DNA of 64,000 nt, taken from the NCBI RefSeq assembly GCF_900113525.1, contig NZ_FOPP01000011.1:1-64000 (forward strand). Direction: 5' to 3'. Every line of letters begins with the position of its first letter. Positions within the stretch are counted from its first letter, which is position 1. Below are positions 10,160 through 19,106 of the stretch, one piece after another. A program made the position numbers and the translations under genes. Origin of the DNA: Pedobacter insulae (lineage in GTDB: Bacteria > Bacteroidota > Bacteroidia > Sphingobacteriales > Sphingobacteriaceae). The notes under the pieces are model-generated. The model was given only the letters and a program-made list of their open reading frames with translations, was not told where the DNA came from and did not search any database.

Positions 10160-11770
10160 ATGAAAGAAGTCAGAAACATTTTTATTATCCTCCTACTTTT
10201 TGTAACAACGGTAACCAAAGCAAATATCAATGCATATGAGATTATTGTTTACGGCGCAACACCTTCTGGTGTTGCTGCCGCCATAGCTGCGGCCCGTGAA
10301 GGAAAAAAAGTACTGATCATAGAGCCGCTAAATATAGTTGGAGGCATGATGAGCGGGGGACTTTCGTTCAGCGATTCTAATCAGACTGCCCGCGAATCAT
10401 TGGGTGGTATTTTTGAAGAAATACATCTTCGTATCGAAAAAATATACAAGGATAAAGGTATCAAGCTGCCCTATGAAGTAGCGGTTAAAGATAATCGGAA
10501 ATGGATGTATGAGCCTCATGTTGCCGAACGGGTTTTTCTGGACATGTTAAGAGAAGAAGGCGTCCCGGTAATGCTTAATGAAACGCTAAAATCTGCCAAA
10601 AAGGAAGCCGCCAGAATTGTTTCCATCAAAATGTATTCCGGTAAAAAGTTTACTGGGAAGGTTTTTATCGATGCAAGTTATGAAGGTGATTTATTAGCGG
10701 CTGCAGGGGTAAGTTATAGCATTGGCAGAGAGGCTAGGACAACATATGACGAGTCATTAGCTGGCGCAATTTATCCTAAAGAAAAAGTGAGTATTAAAGC
10801 AACCGATAACAAAGGAAAGCTTTTACCATTTATAAACAGCAACAAACTTAGTCCCGAAGGTGAGGGCGATCATCGGATTATGACTTATAGTTTCCGTTTA
10901 TGCCTATCTTCCGATCCTGATAATCAGGTGCCATTTACGAAGCCGGTCAATTACGATCCTAACGATTACGCAATTTTCAAGTCGTATTATCAGGCGAATC
11001 CTAACGTGCGGACACCCATTGATTTCTACCCGCTGCCGAATAAGAAGTTTGATGGAAACAACGGCATTTCTTTACAACTTTCTTCGGGCTTGGTTGGCGA
11101 AAATTACAAATATCCCGAAGCCAAACCAAAACAACGCCAGAAAATATGGAAGGCCCATCAAGATTTCACAGAAGGCTTACTTTATTTTTTACAAAATGAT
11201 GAAAGCATGCCAGCGCCAATACATAAACAGATGGCAACTTTGGGCTATGCGAAAGATGAGTTTGCAGCAACCAACCATTTTCCGCCAGTGCTATATGTTA
11301 GAGAAGGGCGAAGAATGAACGGTGCATATTTTTTGACCCAAAAGGATATTTTAGAAAATGTGGAAAAAGCCGATGCAATTGGAATTGGTTCTTTTCCAAT
11401 AGACTCGCATGATTGTCAGCGAATCGCAACAGCAGATGGCGGTTTTATTAACGAAGGCACTATATTTCCAGTACATGTAAAAGGGCGATACATCGGTCAA
11501 CCCCATCAAATACCTTACAGAGCTATTACACCAAAAGCCGAAGAATGTGTTAATCTTTTAGTGCCAGTTAGTTTGTCGGCAAGTCATGTTGCTTTCAGTT
11601 CAATTAGAGTAGAACCCACCTGGATAGTATTAGGGCAAAGTGCAGGTATAGCGGCGGCCATGGCAGTGGAGGAAGATAAAAACGTTCAAAACTTGAATTA
11701 TGCTAACTTAGCTAAAAGGTTAAAAATGCAAAAACAAGTTTTAGAGTTGCCAATATTGCCGAAGTCCTAA
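10160..11770 (+). CDS. FAD-dependent oxidoreductase, secreted
   Basis: Flavoprotein of the FAD-dependent oxidoreductase family often met in Bacteroidota polysaccharide loci. An N-terminal signal peptide (about 1-21) is followed at once by the dinucleotide-binding motif YGATPSGVAAAIAAA (GxGxxG-like, with Thr in place of one Gly) and KKVLIIEP. A conserved FIDASYEGDLLAAAGV segment (about 172-187) and a C-terminal GQSAGIAAAMA segment also fit. Substrate is unknown; a sugar or glycoside is inferred from context. The stop codon overlaps the next start (TAATG), implying translational coupling with the rhamnosidase-like gene. Confidence 0.85.
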   Translation: MKEVRNIFIILLLFVTTVTKANINAYEIIVYGATPSGVAAAIAAAREGKKVLIIEPLNIVGGMMSGGLSFSDSNQTARESLGGIFEEIHLRIEKIYKDKGIKLPYEVAVKDNRKWMYEPHVAERVFLDMLREEGVPVMLNETLKSAKKEAARIVSIKMYSGKKFTGKVFIDASYEGDLLAAAGVSYSIGREARTTYDESLAGAIYPKEKVSIKATDNKGKLLPFINSNKLSPEGEGDHRIMTYSFRLCLSSDPDNQVPFTKPVNYDPNDYAIFKSYYQANPNVRTPIDFYPLPNKKFDGNNGISLQLSSGLVGENYKYPEAKPKQRQKIWKAHQDFTEGLLYFLQNDESMPAPIHKQMATLGYAKDEFAATNHFPPVLYVREGRRMNGAYFLTQKDILENVEKADAIGIGSFPIDSHDCQRIATADGGFINEGTIFPVHVKGRYIGQPHQIPYRAITPKAEECVNLLVPVSLSASHVAFSSIRVEPTWIVLGQSAGIAAAMAVEEDKNVQNLNYANLAKRLKMQKQVLELPILPKS

Positions 11771-14097
11771 TGAGATCAATGATAAAGAAGACGTTTTTTT
11801 TCATGATTTGCCTATGTTTTTCATTGATAGATCATGCTTTTTCGCAAAATCTTAAAGCGCAGTGGATTGCAAATTCAACGGTTGCCGACACACCTAATAC
11901 GTGGCTGGCCTTCAGAAAAGTTGTACAATTAAAAAATAAACCGACCAACGCTATTGCAAGAATCGCCGCAGATAGTAAATATTGGCTATTCATTAATGGG
12001 GAAATGGTAGTTTTTGAAGGGGGGCTAAAAAGGGGGCCAAATCCATCCGGCACTTATTACGATGAAATTGATTTTAGTAAATGGCTAAAGAAAGGTGAAA
12101 ATATCATCGCCATCAAAGTGTGGTACTTTGGCAAGCAAGGCTTTTCTCACCATAGCAGCGAAAAAGCAGGATTATTATTTGATGGTTATATTGATCAAAC
12201 TCCTGTTTATAGTGACAGCACCTGGGAAGTAAGTGTCTTACAGGCATATGCCACCGCTGCTCGTCCTTTTCCAAACTATCGGTTGCCCGAGTCAAGTATC
12301 TTATACGATGCAAGAAAAGAATTAATGAATTGGAATGTTGATCCATTGATGGCGATGGGAAAAGCGGTGACGCTGGGAGAATCTGGAGCCAAGCCCTGGA
12401 ATAAATTATCACTCCGGCCAATTCCAATGTTTAAAGACTTTGGCGTTAAAAAGTATGTTGGCAAACGCACTATTCTTTCGGGTGAATTAGCAGATACAAT
12501 AATTTGTGAATTACCCTATAACGCACAAATTACCCCGTTATTTAAAATCAAAACGGAGAATGCTGGCATGCGCGTAGTAGTTTTTACAGATAATTACCTT
12601 ACCTACAATGGCGGAGATACTTATTTGCGGTCAGAATATATCACTAAGAAGGGGTTGCAAGCATATGAAAGTCTAGGATGGTTAAATGGGCATAAGGTTT
12701 ATTATGTTGTTCCAAAAGGTATTAAGGTGCTGGGTCTTTATTATAGAGAAACAGGTTATGATACCAGTTTTTCGGGTTCTTTTAACTGCAGCGATGACTT
12801 TTTTAATCGATTTTGGGAAAAGGCGAAACGAACACTCTATCTAAACATGAGAGATACATACATGGATTGTCCGGATAGAGAAAGGGCGCAGTGGACTGGG
12901 GATGCTGTTAATCAATCTGCACAAGCTTTTTATGCCTTATCTCCTTCAAGCTATCAACTCTCAAAAAAGTGGATTCACGAGATGGTCGATTGGCAAAAGC
13001 CAAATGGGATACTGTTTTCTCCAGTACCAGCGGGGAACTGGAATAAGGAATTGCCAGACCAATGCTTAGCCACGATAGGATACTACGGATTATGGAACTA
13101 TTATCACTATACAGGAGATATAGAAACCTTGAAATACGCATATTTGCCAGCAAAGAAATATCTCGAGTTATGGGAACCCGACGAAAACGGATTGATGAAA
13201 TTTAGAGGGGGAGACTGGACATGGGGAGATTGGGGAGATGAAAAAGATATCCAATTAATTTTCCATTCATTTTACTATCTTGCCTTAAAGGGAATGCTGC
13301 ATTCTGCGAACGTTTTGGGTAAGGTAGCGGATGCAGACAAATATTCGGATCAGATGAAAATCTTTAAACGAGCTTTTAATCAAAAATATTGGACGGGAGA
13401 ATGCTACAGAGATCCGGCATATAAAGGTAAAACAGATGACCGTGTACAGGCTCTGGCAGTGGTTGCCGGTTTAGCAGATCAAGAAAAGTATAACGCTGTT
13501 TTAAATGTTTTAAAGCAAGAAGAACATGCAAGTCCCTACATGGAGAAATATGTGATGGAAGCTCTTTTTTTAATGAATGAACCTGATTTTGCGCTGGCGA
13601 GACAAAAGAAACGTTTTAGCCAAATGGTGAATAATGAAACCTTTACCACTTTATGGGAAGGCTGGAATTTTAATGATCCAAAATACGGAGGCGGAACAAT
13701 AAACCATTCCTGGAGCGGTGGAGGCTTGGCAGTGCTTTCCCAGTATTTATGTGGTGTTTCACCATTAAAAGCAGGCTACCAATTATTTCAAGTTAAACCA
13801 CAAGTAGGTGAAATGAAATACGCCAGTGCAACGGTGCCAACAATAAGTGGTACGATTAAAACTTCCTTTGTAAACAAAGATTCAAGTTTAAAATTAACAG
13901 TCTTGGTTCCAGGGGCTACGTCGGCCGTAATTGTATTGCCAACAACCTGTAAGGAAGTGAAATTAAATGGTAGAAAGGTCTGGGTAAATGGTAAATATAC
14001 TGAAGAAGCTAATCGCACATTCCGGCAGAATGAAATCGATGGCTCTTTAAGTTTTGCCGTCCCGGCAGGAAAATGGAATATAAAAGCATTAAAATGA
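11770..14097 (+). CDS. GH78-type alpha-L-rhamnosidase family protein
   Basis: Predicted periplasmic exo-enzyme releasing terminal alpha-L-rhamnose. Signal peptide about 1-25, beta-sandwich (about 30-160, KYWLFINGEMVVFEGG), then an (alpha/alpha)6 barrel. The GH78 acid cluster is visible as MDCPDRERAQWTGDA (Asp366, Glu371) and the second catalytic-type glutamate in TLWEGW (Glu630). A C-terminal beta-sandwich ends the protein. At 775 aa it is shorter than the next protein and lacks the extra N-terminal domains of canonical GH78 enzymes. The start overlaps the upstream stop. An aryl- or oligosaccharide-specific rhamnosidase is likely; activity is not certain. Confidence 0.85.
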   Translation: MRSMIKKTFFFMICLCFSLIDHAFSQNLKAQWIANSTVADTPNTWLAFRKVVQLKNKPTNAIARIAADSKYWLFINGEMVVFEGGLKRGPNPSGTYYDEIDFSKWLKKGENIIAIKVWYFGKQGFSHHSSEKAGLLFDGYIDQTPVYSDSTWEVSVLQAYATAARPFPNYRLPESSILYDARKELMNWNVDPLMAMGKAVTLGESGAKPWNKLSLRPIPMFKDFGVKKYVGKRTILSGELADTIICELPYNAQITPLFKIKTENAGMRVVVFTDNYLTYNGGDTYLRSEYITKKGLQAYESLGWLNGHKVYYVVPKGIKVLGLYYRETGYDTSFSGSFNCSDDFFNRFWEKAKRTLYLNMRDTYMDCPDRERAQWTGDAVNQSAQAFYALSPSSYQLSKKWIHEMVDWQKPNGILFSPVPAGNWNKELPDQCLATIGYYGLWNYYHYTGDIETLKYAYLPAKKYLELWEPDENGLMKFRGGDWTWGDWGDEKDIQLIFHSFYYLALKGMLHSANVLGKVADADKYSDQMKIFKRAFNQKYWTGECYRDPAYKGKTDDRVQALAVVAGLADQEKYNAVLNVLKQEEHASPYMEKYVMEALFLMNEPDFALARQKKRFSQMVNNETFTTLWEGWNFNDPKYGGGTINHSWSGGGLAVLSQYLCGVSPLKAGYQLFQVKPQVGEMKYASATVPTISGTIKTSFVNKDSSLKLTVLVPGATSAVIVLPTTCKEVKLNGRKVWVNGKYTEEANRTFRQNEIDGSLSFAVPAGKWNIKALK

Positions 14098-16769
14098 GAA
14101 GTATAAGCTATTTAATATTGTTTTGTTTGTTTAGTCCTATATCGATATTGGCAAAATCGCCCCCTTCAATTGTTAACATGAAGTGCGAATATTTGGTTGA
14201 GCCAATAGGAGTAGACGTTGCCCATCCGAGGTTAAGTTGGCAGCTTCATGATGAACGAAACGGTGCTAAACAAACTGGATACCAAGTTTTTGTGGGAACC
14301 GACTCAGCCCAAGTAGCTAGCGGAAAAGGATCGGAGTGGGCCACTGGCAAGGTGATATCCGACAACTATCTGATTAAATATAGCGGTAAAAAACTCTTAC
14401 CATTTACCATTTATTTCTGGCGGGTTGATGTATGGGATAAAGAGGGAAAGAAAGTTCAAAAGATTTCAATAAGTAAATTTGAGACGGGCGTAAAGGAGAT
14501 GTCGAACTGGAAAGGGGCCTGGATTTCGGATGTTCAAGATGTTACGCTAAAACCGGCACCCTATTTTAGAAAGAATTTCCAATCCTCAACTACAAAGAAA
14601 ATTAAATCTGCAAGAGCATATATTGCAGCTGGAGGTTTGTTTGAGTTAACTATTAATGGAGAAAAAGTAGGTGATCATAGCTTAAATCCTATGTATACGA
14701 GGTTTGATAGGAGAAATCTTTATCTTTCTTATGACATTACAAAACAGCTTAGGAATGGCGAGAATGTGTTGGGAGTACTTTTAGGAAATGGCTGGTATAA
14801 CCATCAATCTACTGCGGTTTGGTTTTTTGATAAAGCACCTTGGAGGAATCGCCCTACGTTTTGTATGGATACCAGAATAACCTATGAGGATGGGTCTATC
14901 GAGATTATTACGACAGATAGAAGCTGGAAAACATCCTTGAGCCCTGTTATTTTCAATAGCATTTATACAGCAGAGCACTATGATGCAAGGTTAGAACAGC
15001 TAGGCTGGGATACCCCGGGTTTTGATGATACAAAATGGAAGAACACTATACTGCGTGCTGCCCCCTCACAAAACATAGTTTCTCAAATGCTCCATCCTAT
15101 TCGCAAGGGAATGGAGCTCGAGGCTAAGGTTCGCAAGTTTAACGACAGTACCTATGTTTTTAGCCTGGACAAAAACATATCGGGCGTCTCAAAGTTAAAA
15201 GTCAAAGGCGAAAAGGGTACGGTTATCCGTTTAAAACACGGCGAACGTCTTTTAAAAAATGGCAAAGTAGATTTGTCCAATATAGACTACCACTTTCGGC
15301 CTACCGACGATAAAGACCCTTTTCAAACGGATATTTTTATCTTGAACGGAAATGGGGAAGAAACGTTTATGCCCCGCTTTAACTATAAAGGGTTTCAATA
15401 TGTGGAAGTTAGCAGCAGTCGCCCAGTAAGCTTAAACAACGAAAGCTTAACGGCTTATTTTATGCATAGCGATGTGCCAGTTAGCGGCAAGGTAACCTCC
15501 TCAAACAAAACACTTGACAAGATTTGGGAAGCTACCAATAATTCCTACCTGGCAAACCTGTTCGGTTACCCAACAGATTGTCCGCAAAGAGAGAAAAATG
15601 GCTGGACAGGAGATGCGCATATTGCGATTGAAACAGGGCTCTATAATTTTGATGGAATTACCATCTATGAGAAATGGCTAGCCGATCATAGGGATGAACA
15701 GCAGCCTAATGGGGTATTACCATCCATCATTCCTACCGGGGGATGGGGATATGAATGGGGCAACGGTCCCGACTGGACAAGCACCATAGCCATTATACCC
15801 TGGAATATTTACCTTTTTTATGGAGACACTACTATTCTTTCTGATAATTACCAAAATATTAAACGTTATGTCGATTATCTTGATCAGATAAGCCCTACGG
15901 GTTTGACTTCATGGGGGCTTGGCGATTGGGTTCCTGTTAAATCCAAGTCTTCAGTAGAACTTACTTCTTCCATCTACTATTTTGTAGATGCTACAATTTT
16001 GGCAAAAACTGCCAAATTACTGCATAAGCAGGCAGACTATGAGAAGTATAGGTCTTTAGCGGAAAAAATTAAGCACGCTATCAATGATAAGTTCCTCCAT
16101 AAAGAAAGCGGAATTTATGCAAAAGGTACTCAAACAGAACTAAGTGCCCCCTTATTTTGGAACTTGGTACCTAGCGAACTTAAAGCTAAAGTGGCAGCAA
16201 ACCTCGCAAAAAAAGTGACTGCAGAAGGTTTCCATTTAGATGTAGGCTTGTTAGGAACTAAAACCATTTTAAACGCGCTAAGTGAAAATGGATACGCAGA
16301 TTTGGCCTATAAAATTGCTTCTCAAGAAACCTACCCTTCGTGGGGTTGGTGGATTGTTAATGGAGCAACCACGCTGTATGAAAACTGGGACATTGATGCT
16401 CCTAGAGACATCTCAATGAACCATATTATGTTTGGAGAAGTTGGGGCCTGGATTTATAAATCGCTTGGAGGGATAAAAGCAGACCCGGAATCTCCAGGCT
16501 TTAAAAATGTGTTGATCAAACCTCATTTTGTTGAGGGCTTAGATAGTTTCGCTGCAACGCACGAATCACCTTATGGAACCATCAAGTCTTCCTGGGAAAA
16601 ATCTGGAAAAACAATAAACTATCGACTCACAATTCCGCCCAACAGTACGGCAACAGTTAGCTTAGACAAAATAAAAGACCGGAAAATATATATAGATGGT
16701 AAGGCTCATGAATTGAAAGAAATCAAATTAGAGTCAGGATTCTATAATATTAAGCTAATCGACCCATAA
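14094..16769 (+). CDS. Alpha-L-rhamnosidase, GH78
   Basis: Full-length GH78 enzyme, predicted to hydrolyse terminal alpha-L-rhamnosides in the periplasm. Order: signal peptide (about 1-20), N-terminal Fn3-like domain (about 25-130), rhamnosidase N domain (about 160-320), concanavalin-like domain (about 330-440), (alpha/alpha)6 catalytic barrel, C-terminal beta domain. The acid motif TDCPQREKNGWTGDA (Asp near 495, Glu near 500) and LYENW (Glu near 763) are present. I chose ATG 14094, which overlaps the preceding stop as ATGA and starts directly with the signal peptide. The longer frame from 14073 would add seven charged residues. Confidence 0.93.
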   Translation: MRSISYLILFCLFSPISILAKSPPSIVNMKCEYLVEPIGVDVAHPRLSWQLHDERNGAKQTGYQVFVGTDSAQVASGKGSEWATGKVISDNYLIKYSGKKLLPFTIYFWRVDVWDKEGKKVQKISISKFETGVKEMSNWKGAWISDVQDVTLKPAPYFRKNFQSSTTKKIKSARAYIAAGGLFELTINGEKVGDHSLNPMYTRFDRRNLYLSYDITKQLRNGENVLGVLLGNGWYNHQSTAVWFFDKAPWRNRPTFCMDTRITYEDGSIEIITTDRSWKTSLSPVIFNSIYTAEHYDARLEQLGWDTPGFDDTKWKNTILRAAPSQNIVSQMLHPIRKGMELEAKVRKFNDSTYVFSLDKNISGVSKLKVKGEKGTVIRLKHGERLLKNGKVDLSNIDYHFRPTDDKDPFQTDIFILNGNGEETFMPRFNYKGFQYVEVSSSRPVSLNNESLTAYFMHSDVPVSGKVTSSNKTLDKIWEATNNSYLANLFGYPTDCPQREKNGWTGDAHIAIETGLYNFDGITIYEKWLADHRDEQQPNGVLPSIIPTGGWGYEWGNGPDWTSTIAIIPWNIYLFYGDTTILSDNYQNIKRYVDYLDQISPTGLTSWGLGDWVPVKSKSSVELTSSIYYFVDATILAKTAKLLHKQADYEKYRSLAEKIKHAINDKFLHKESGIYAKGTQTELSAPLFWNLVPSELKAKVAANLAKKVTAEGFHLDVGLLGTKTILNALSENGYADLAYKIASQETYPSWGWWIVNGATTLYENWDIDAPRDISMNHIMFGEVGAWIYKSLGGIKADPESPGFKNVLIKPHFVEGLDSFAATHESPYGTIKSSWEKSGKTINYRLTIPPNSTATVSLDKIKDRKIYIDGKAHELKEIKLESGFYNIKLIDP

Positions 16770-16803
16770 AACCCGTCTAATATATTTTTAACCTCTAAAC
16801 TCA

Positions 16804-17619
16804 ATGACGATACAGTTTTTTTGCCCCAGGTGGGGAAGCGATGCGCTAAATTGGGAAACATTTGGCCAAAAAGTAAGCGCTGCGGGCTATAATGGCTTTG
16901 AAGTTGGAATTACCCAAGCTACTACAACGGCCCAATTGCAGGAGATATGGAGTGTTGCAGAAAAATTCAACCTGCGCATTATTATACAACATCATGATAC
17001 CAATGAAACAGATTATGCTAAGCATTACGATATTTATTCTGCCTGGTTGGAAAAGGTAAAGGGAATGCCCTGTGTAAAAATTAACTCGCAAACTGGTAAA
17101 GACTTCTTTAGTTTCGAGCAAAATGCCGCATTAATAGCTGTGGCTGAGAAAGTGAGTGCGCAAAGTGGTACTTTGATTGTTCACGAAACACATCGCAATA
17201 AGTTTTCTTTCGCATCCCACATTACGCAGCAATATTTAACCAAACTACCAGACTTGAAGCTCACATTAGATATCTCTCATTGGGTTTGTGTAGCGGAGTC
17301 ATTCTTGGAAAACCAGCAAGAGGCTGTACAGCTGGCGCTTAATCGTGCCGAGCATTTACACGCTAGAGTGGGTTATCCATGCGGACCGCAAGTGCCCGAC
17401 CCGCGTTTGCCGGAGTGGCAACAGGCTTTGAATACACACCTGGGATGGTGGGACAAGATTGTAGCGCGGAAACGAAAGGAAGATACCCTGCTAACCATTA
17501 CCCCGGAGTTTGGACCTTATCCATATATGGTACAGGTACCCGCATCATCAAACGCCGTCGCACACCAGTGGGACATCAATCTTTATATGATGGAACTATT
17601 GAAAAAAAGGTATTATTAA
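16804..17619 (+). CDS. Sugar phosphate isomerase/epimerase family TIM-barrel protein
   Basis: Xylose-isomerase-like TIM barrel (AP endonuclease 2 superfamily) of 271 aa without a signal peptide, hence probably cytoplasmic. Candidate metal ligands are in the HETHRNK, LDISHW, HLHARVG and TPEFGP segments. Such proteins isomerise or epimerise sugars, and some act on 3-keto sugars or glycosides. It follows the rhamnosidases after 34 bp in the same direction, so it may process the released sugar. The exact reaction cannot be read from the sequence. It is not a classical RhaA, which is much longer. Confidence 0.8.
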   Translation: MTIQFFCPRWGSDALNWETFGQKVSAAGYNGFEVGITQATTTAQLQEIWSVAEKFNLRIIIQHHDTNETDYAKHYDIYSAWLEKVKGMPCVKINSQTGKDFFSFEQNAALIAVAEKVSAQSGTLIVHETHRNKFSFASHITQQYLTKLPDLKLTLDISHWVCVAESFLENQQEAVQLALNRAEHLHARVGYPCGPQVPDPRLPEWQQALNTHLGWWDKIVARKRKEDTLLTITPEFGPYPYMVQVPASSNAVAHQWDINLYMMELLKKRYY

Positions 17620-17635
17620 GCGCAAACGTTTGTGC
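17620..17635. promoter_or_regulatory. LacI-type palindrome before DUF3472 gene
   Basis: GCGCAAACGTTTGTGC is a near-perfect palindrome (7 of 8 pairs, one G/T mismatch) with a central CG, the typical shape of LacI/PurR/CcpA-type operators. It begins directly after the isomerase stop codon and lies 47 bp before the next gene. Eleven of 12 core bases fit GCAANCGNTTGC, the same pattern as the site in the xyl divergent promoter at 37109. It could also act as a weak stem-loop, but no T run follows. Confidence 0.45.
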
Positions 17636-17681
17636 ACTGTTTTAGCATGCATGTTTTATTCTTTTGGTTTAACTTTCTGCT

Positions 17682-19046
17682 ATGAAGAATAAAATGAACA
17701 TGTTTAAATGTAGCGTCATGCTACTCCTGGTAGTTTTGAGTGCTAACGTTGTATTGGGCCAGTCGGTATTTTATGTGCCCGCAAATAAAGGTTACGTTGA
17801 ACCATTTACGGGTGGCAGGCAGCAAGGTGTAAGTGTACCCGTTGGCTACCCAGAGCATAAGGGAATCGTTTCTAGATGGACGGATAAAAGCAAAAGTGTA
17901 GTGTGGTATTTATACCATACTAAAGGTAGTTATCAATTTTCTATCATTAATGAGGTGAAAAGTGGGGTGAATCTGGATTTTGAGCTAACGATTAAACCAA
18001 GCGCAGGGAATAAGCAATTTAGGAATATAAATCGCCACGTAAAATTTAAAGGTAATGGCCAAAAAGATTCGCTGTATGTTGCAAAAATCGAAGTGCCGGA
18101 AACCGGGTATTTCAGATATGAACTTAAACCACTTTCAGCACCAGCTGATGCTATCAAAATACATAGTTTGGTTTTTAATACTAAATCTCCAGGCGCACAG
18201 GTAAACCAAACAGATTACCAATCTTCACCATCTGTTCATTTATCTTTTAAGTCTACCGACAACACTGCTAAATTATATAATTGGATTTACCAGGAAATTA
18301 TTGTCCCCGAAGGACAAGACCCGTTAGCTACCTATTACATGAGCCTGGGGTTTTTTAGGGGTTATATGGGTATCCAAACCAATTCGCCAACCGAAAGAAG
18401 AGTATTGTTTTCTGTTTGGGATAGCAAGGATTCTGAAAAGGATAAATCGATGACCAAGGAAGATTTTGTGACCTTGGTTGATAAAGGAGAACGTACCACC
18501 ACGAACAGTTTTGGTGGAGAAGGTACTGGCGGGCAATCTTATGTAAAGGATGCGAACTGGAAAACCGGTAAGCCGGTAAAATTCTTAATGAATGCTGCCG
18601 TGCAGGACAATAATTCGGTTGTTTTATCTGCCTGGTATAGATTAGAGAATGAAGATTGGGTGTATGTTGCCAGTTGGAAAGCGCCAAAGGAACAGCGGTT
18701 GTTTGATGGGTTTTATTCTTTCTTAGAAAATTTTGGCTATACAAATGGCCAGATGAGAAGAGAAGCTTATTATTACAATGCTTGGGGTTTCGATGCTAAA
18801 TTAAACAAATGGGTAAACTTTAATAAAGTTCGTTTTAGCAATACAGATGGTAAAGAAGGGCAACGAGTTGATTACGAGCAGGGCGTATCCAGCAAGTTTC
18901 CCGACCGCTTTTATATGTCATCTGGAGGTTATACCCCAACCGTAAAAACTGCCGACGAAATCCCACTCGCAAAAACCAATTTTGACCTTGATTTAAAACC
19001 CTTTATGCAAAGAGTAGAACAAGCTTTAACCCAGCCGGGCAAATAG
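17682..19046 (+). CDS. Secreted DUF5077/DUF3472-domain protein
   Basis: Predicted periplasmic or surface protein with a signal peptide (about 1-27). A DUF5077-like beta-sandwich (about 30-175) is followed by a DUF3472 domain (about 190-410, with YYMSLGFFRGYMGIQ and RRVLFSVWDS). Function is unknown. DUF3472 proteins are repeatedly found among glycan-degradation genes, so a role in carbohydrate binding or breakdown is plausible. It is the last gene of the locus and is separated from the isomerase by a palindromic candidate operator, so it may have its own promoter. Confidence 0.8.
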   Translation: MKNKMNMFKCSVMLLLVVLSANVVLGQSVFYVPANKGYVEPFTGGRQQGVSVPVGYPEHKGIVSRWTDKSKSVVWYLYHTKGSYQFSIINEVKSGVNLDFELTIKPSAGNKQFRNINRHVKFKGNGQKDSLYVAKIEVPETGYFRYELKPLSAPADAIKIHSLVFNTKSPGAQVNQTDYQSSPSVHLSFKSTDNTAKLYNWIYQEIIVPEGQDPLATYYMSLGFFRGYMGIQTNSPTERRVLFSVWDSKDSEKDKSMTKEDFVTLVDKGERTTTNSFGGEGTGGQSYVKDANWKTGKPVKFLMNAAVQDNNSVVLSAWYRLENEDWVYVASWKAPKEQRLFDGFYSFLENFGYTNGQMRREAYYYNAWGFDAKLNKWVNFNKVRFSNTDGKEGQRVDYEQGVSSKFPDRFYMSSGGYTPTVKTADEIPLAKTNFDLDLKPFMQRVEQALTQPGK

Positions 19047-19106
19047 CTAATTTATTTGTAAAGTTTTTAATTTGCAATCAATCAGGGATTTGTTTAAATT
19101 GCTAGT

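Noticed and set aside
12113..12470. Several 60-130 codon frames opposite the rhamnosidase, DUF3472, amylase and other genes
   Set aside because: They lie fully within well-supported genes in other frames, have no family features and no spacing that suggests translation.
17620..17635. Intrinsic terminator after the isomerase gene
   Set aside because: The stem is only 8 pairs with no loop and no following T run; the central CG palindrome fits an operator better.
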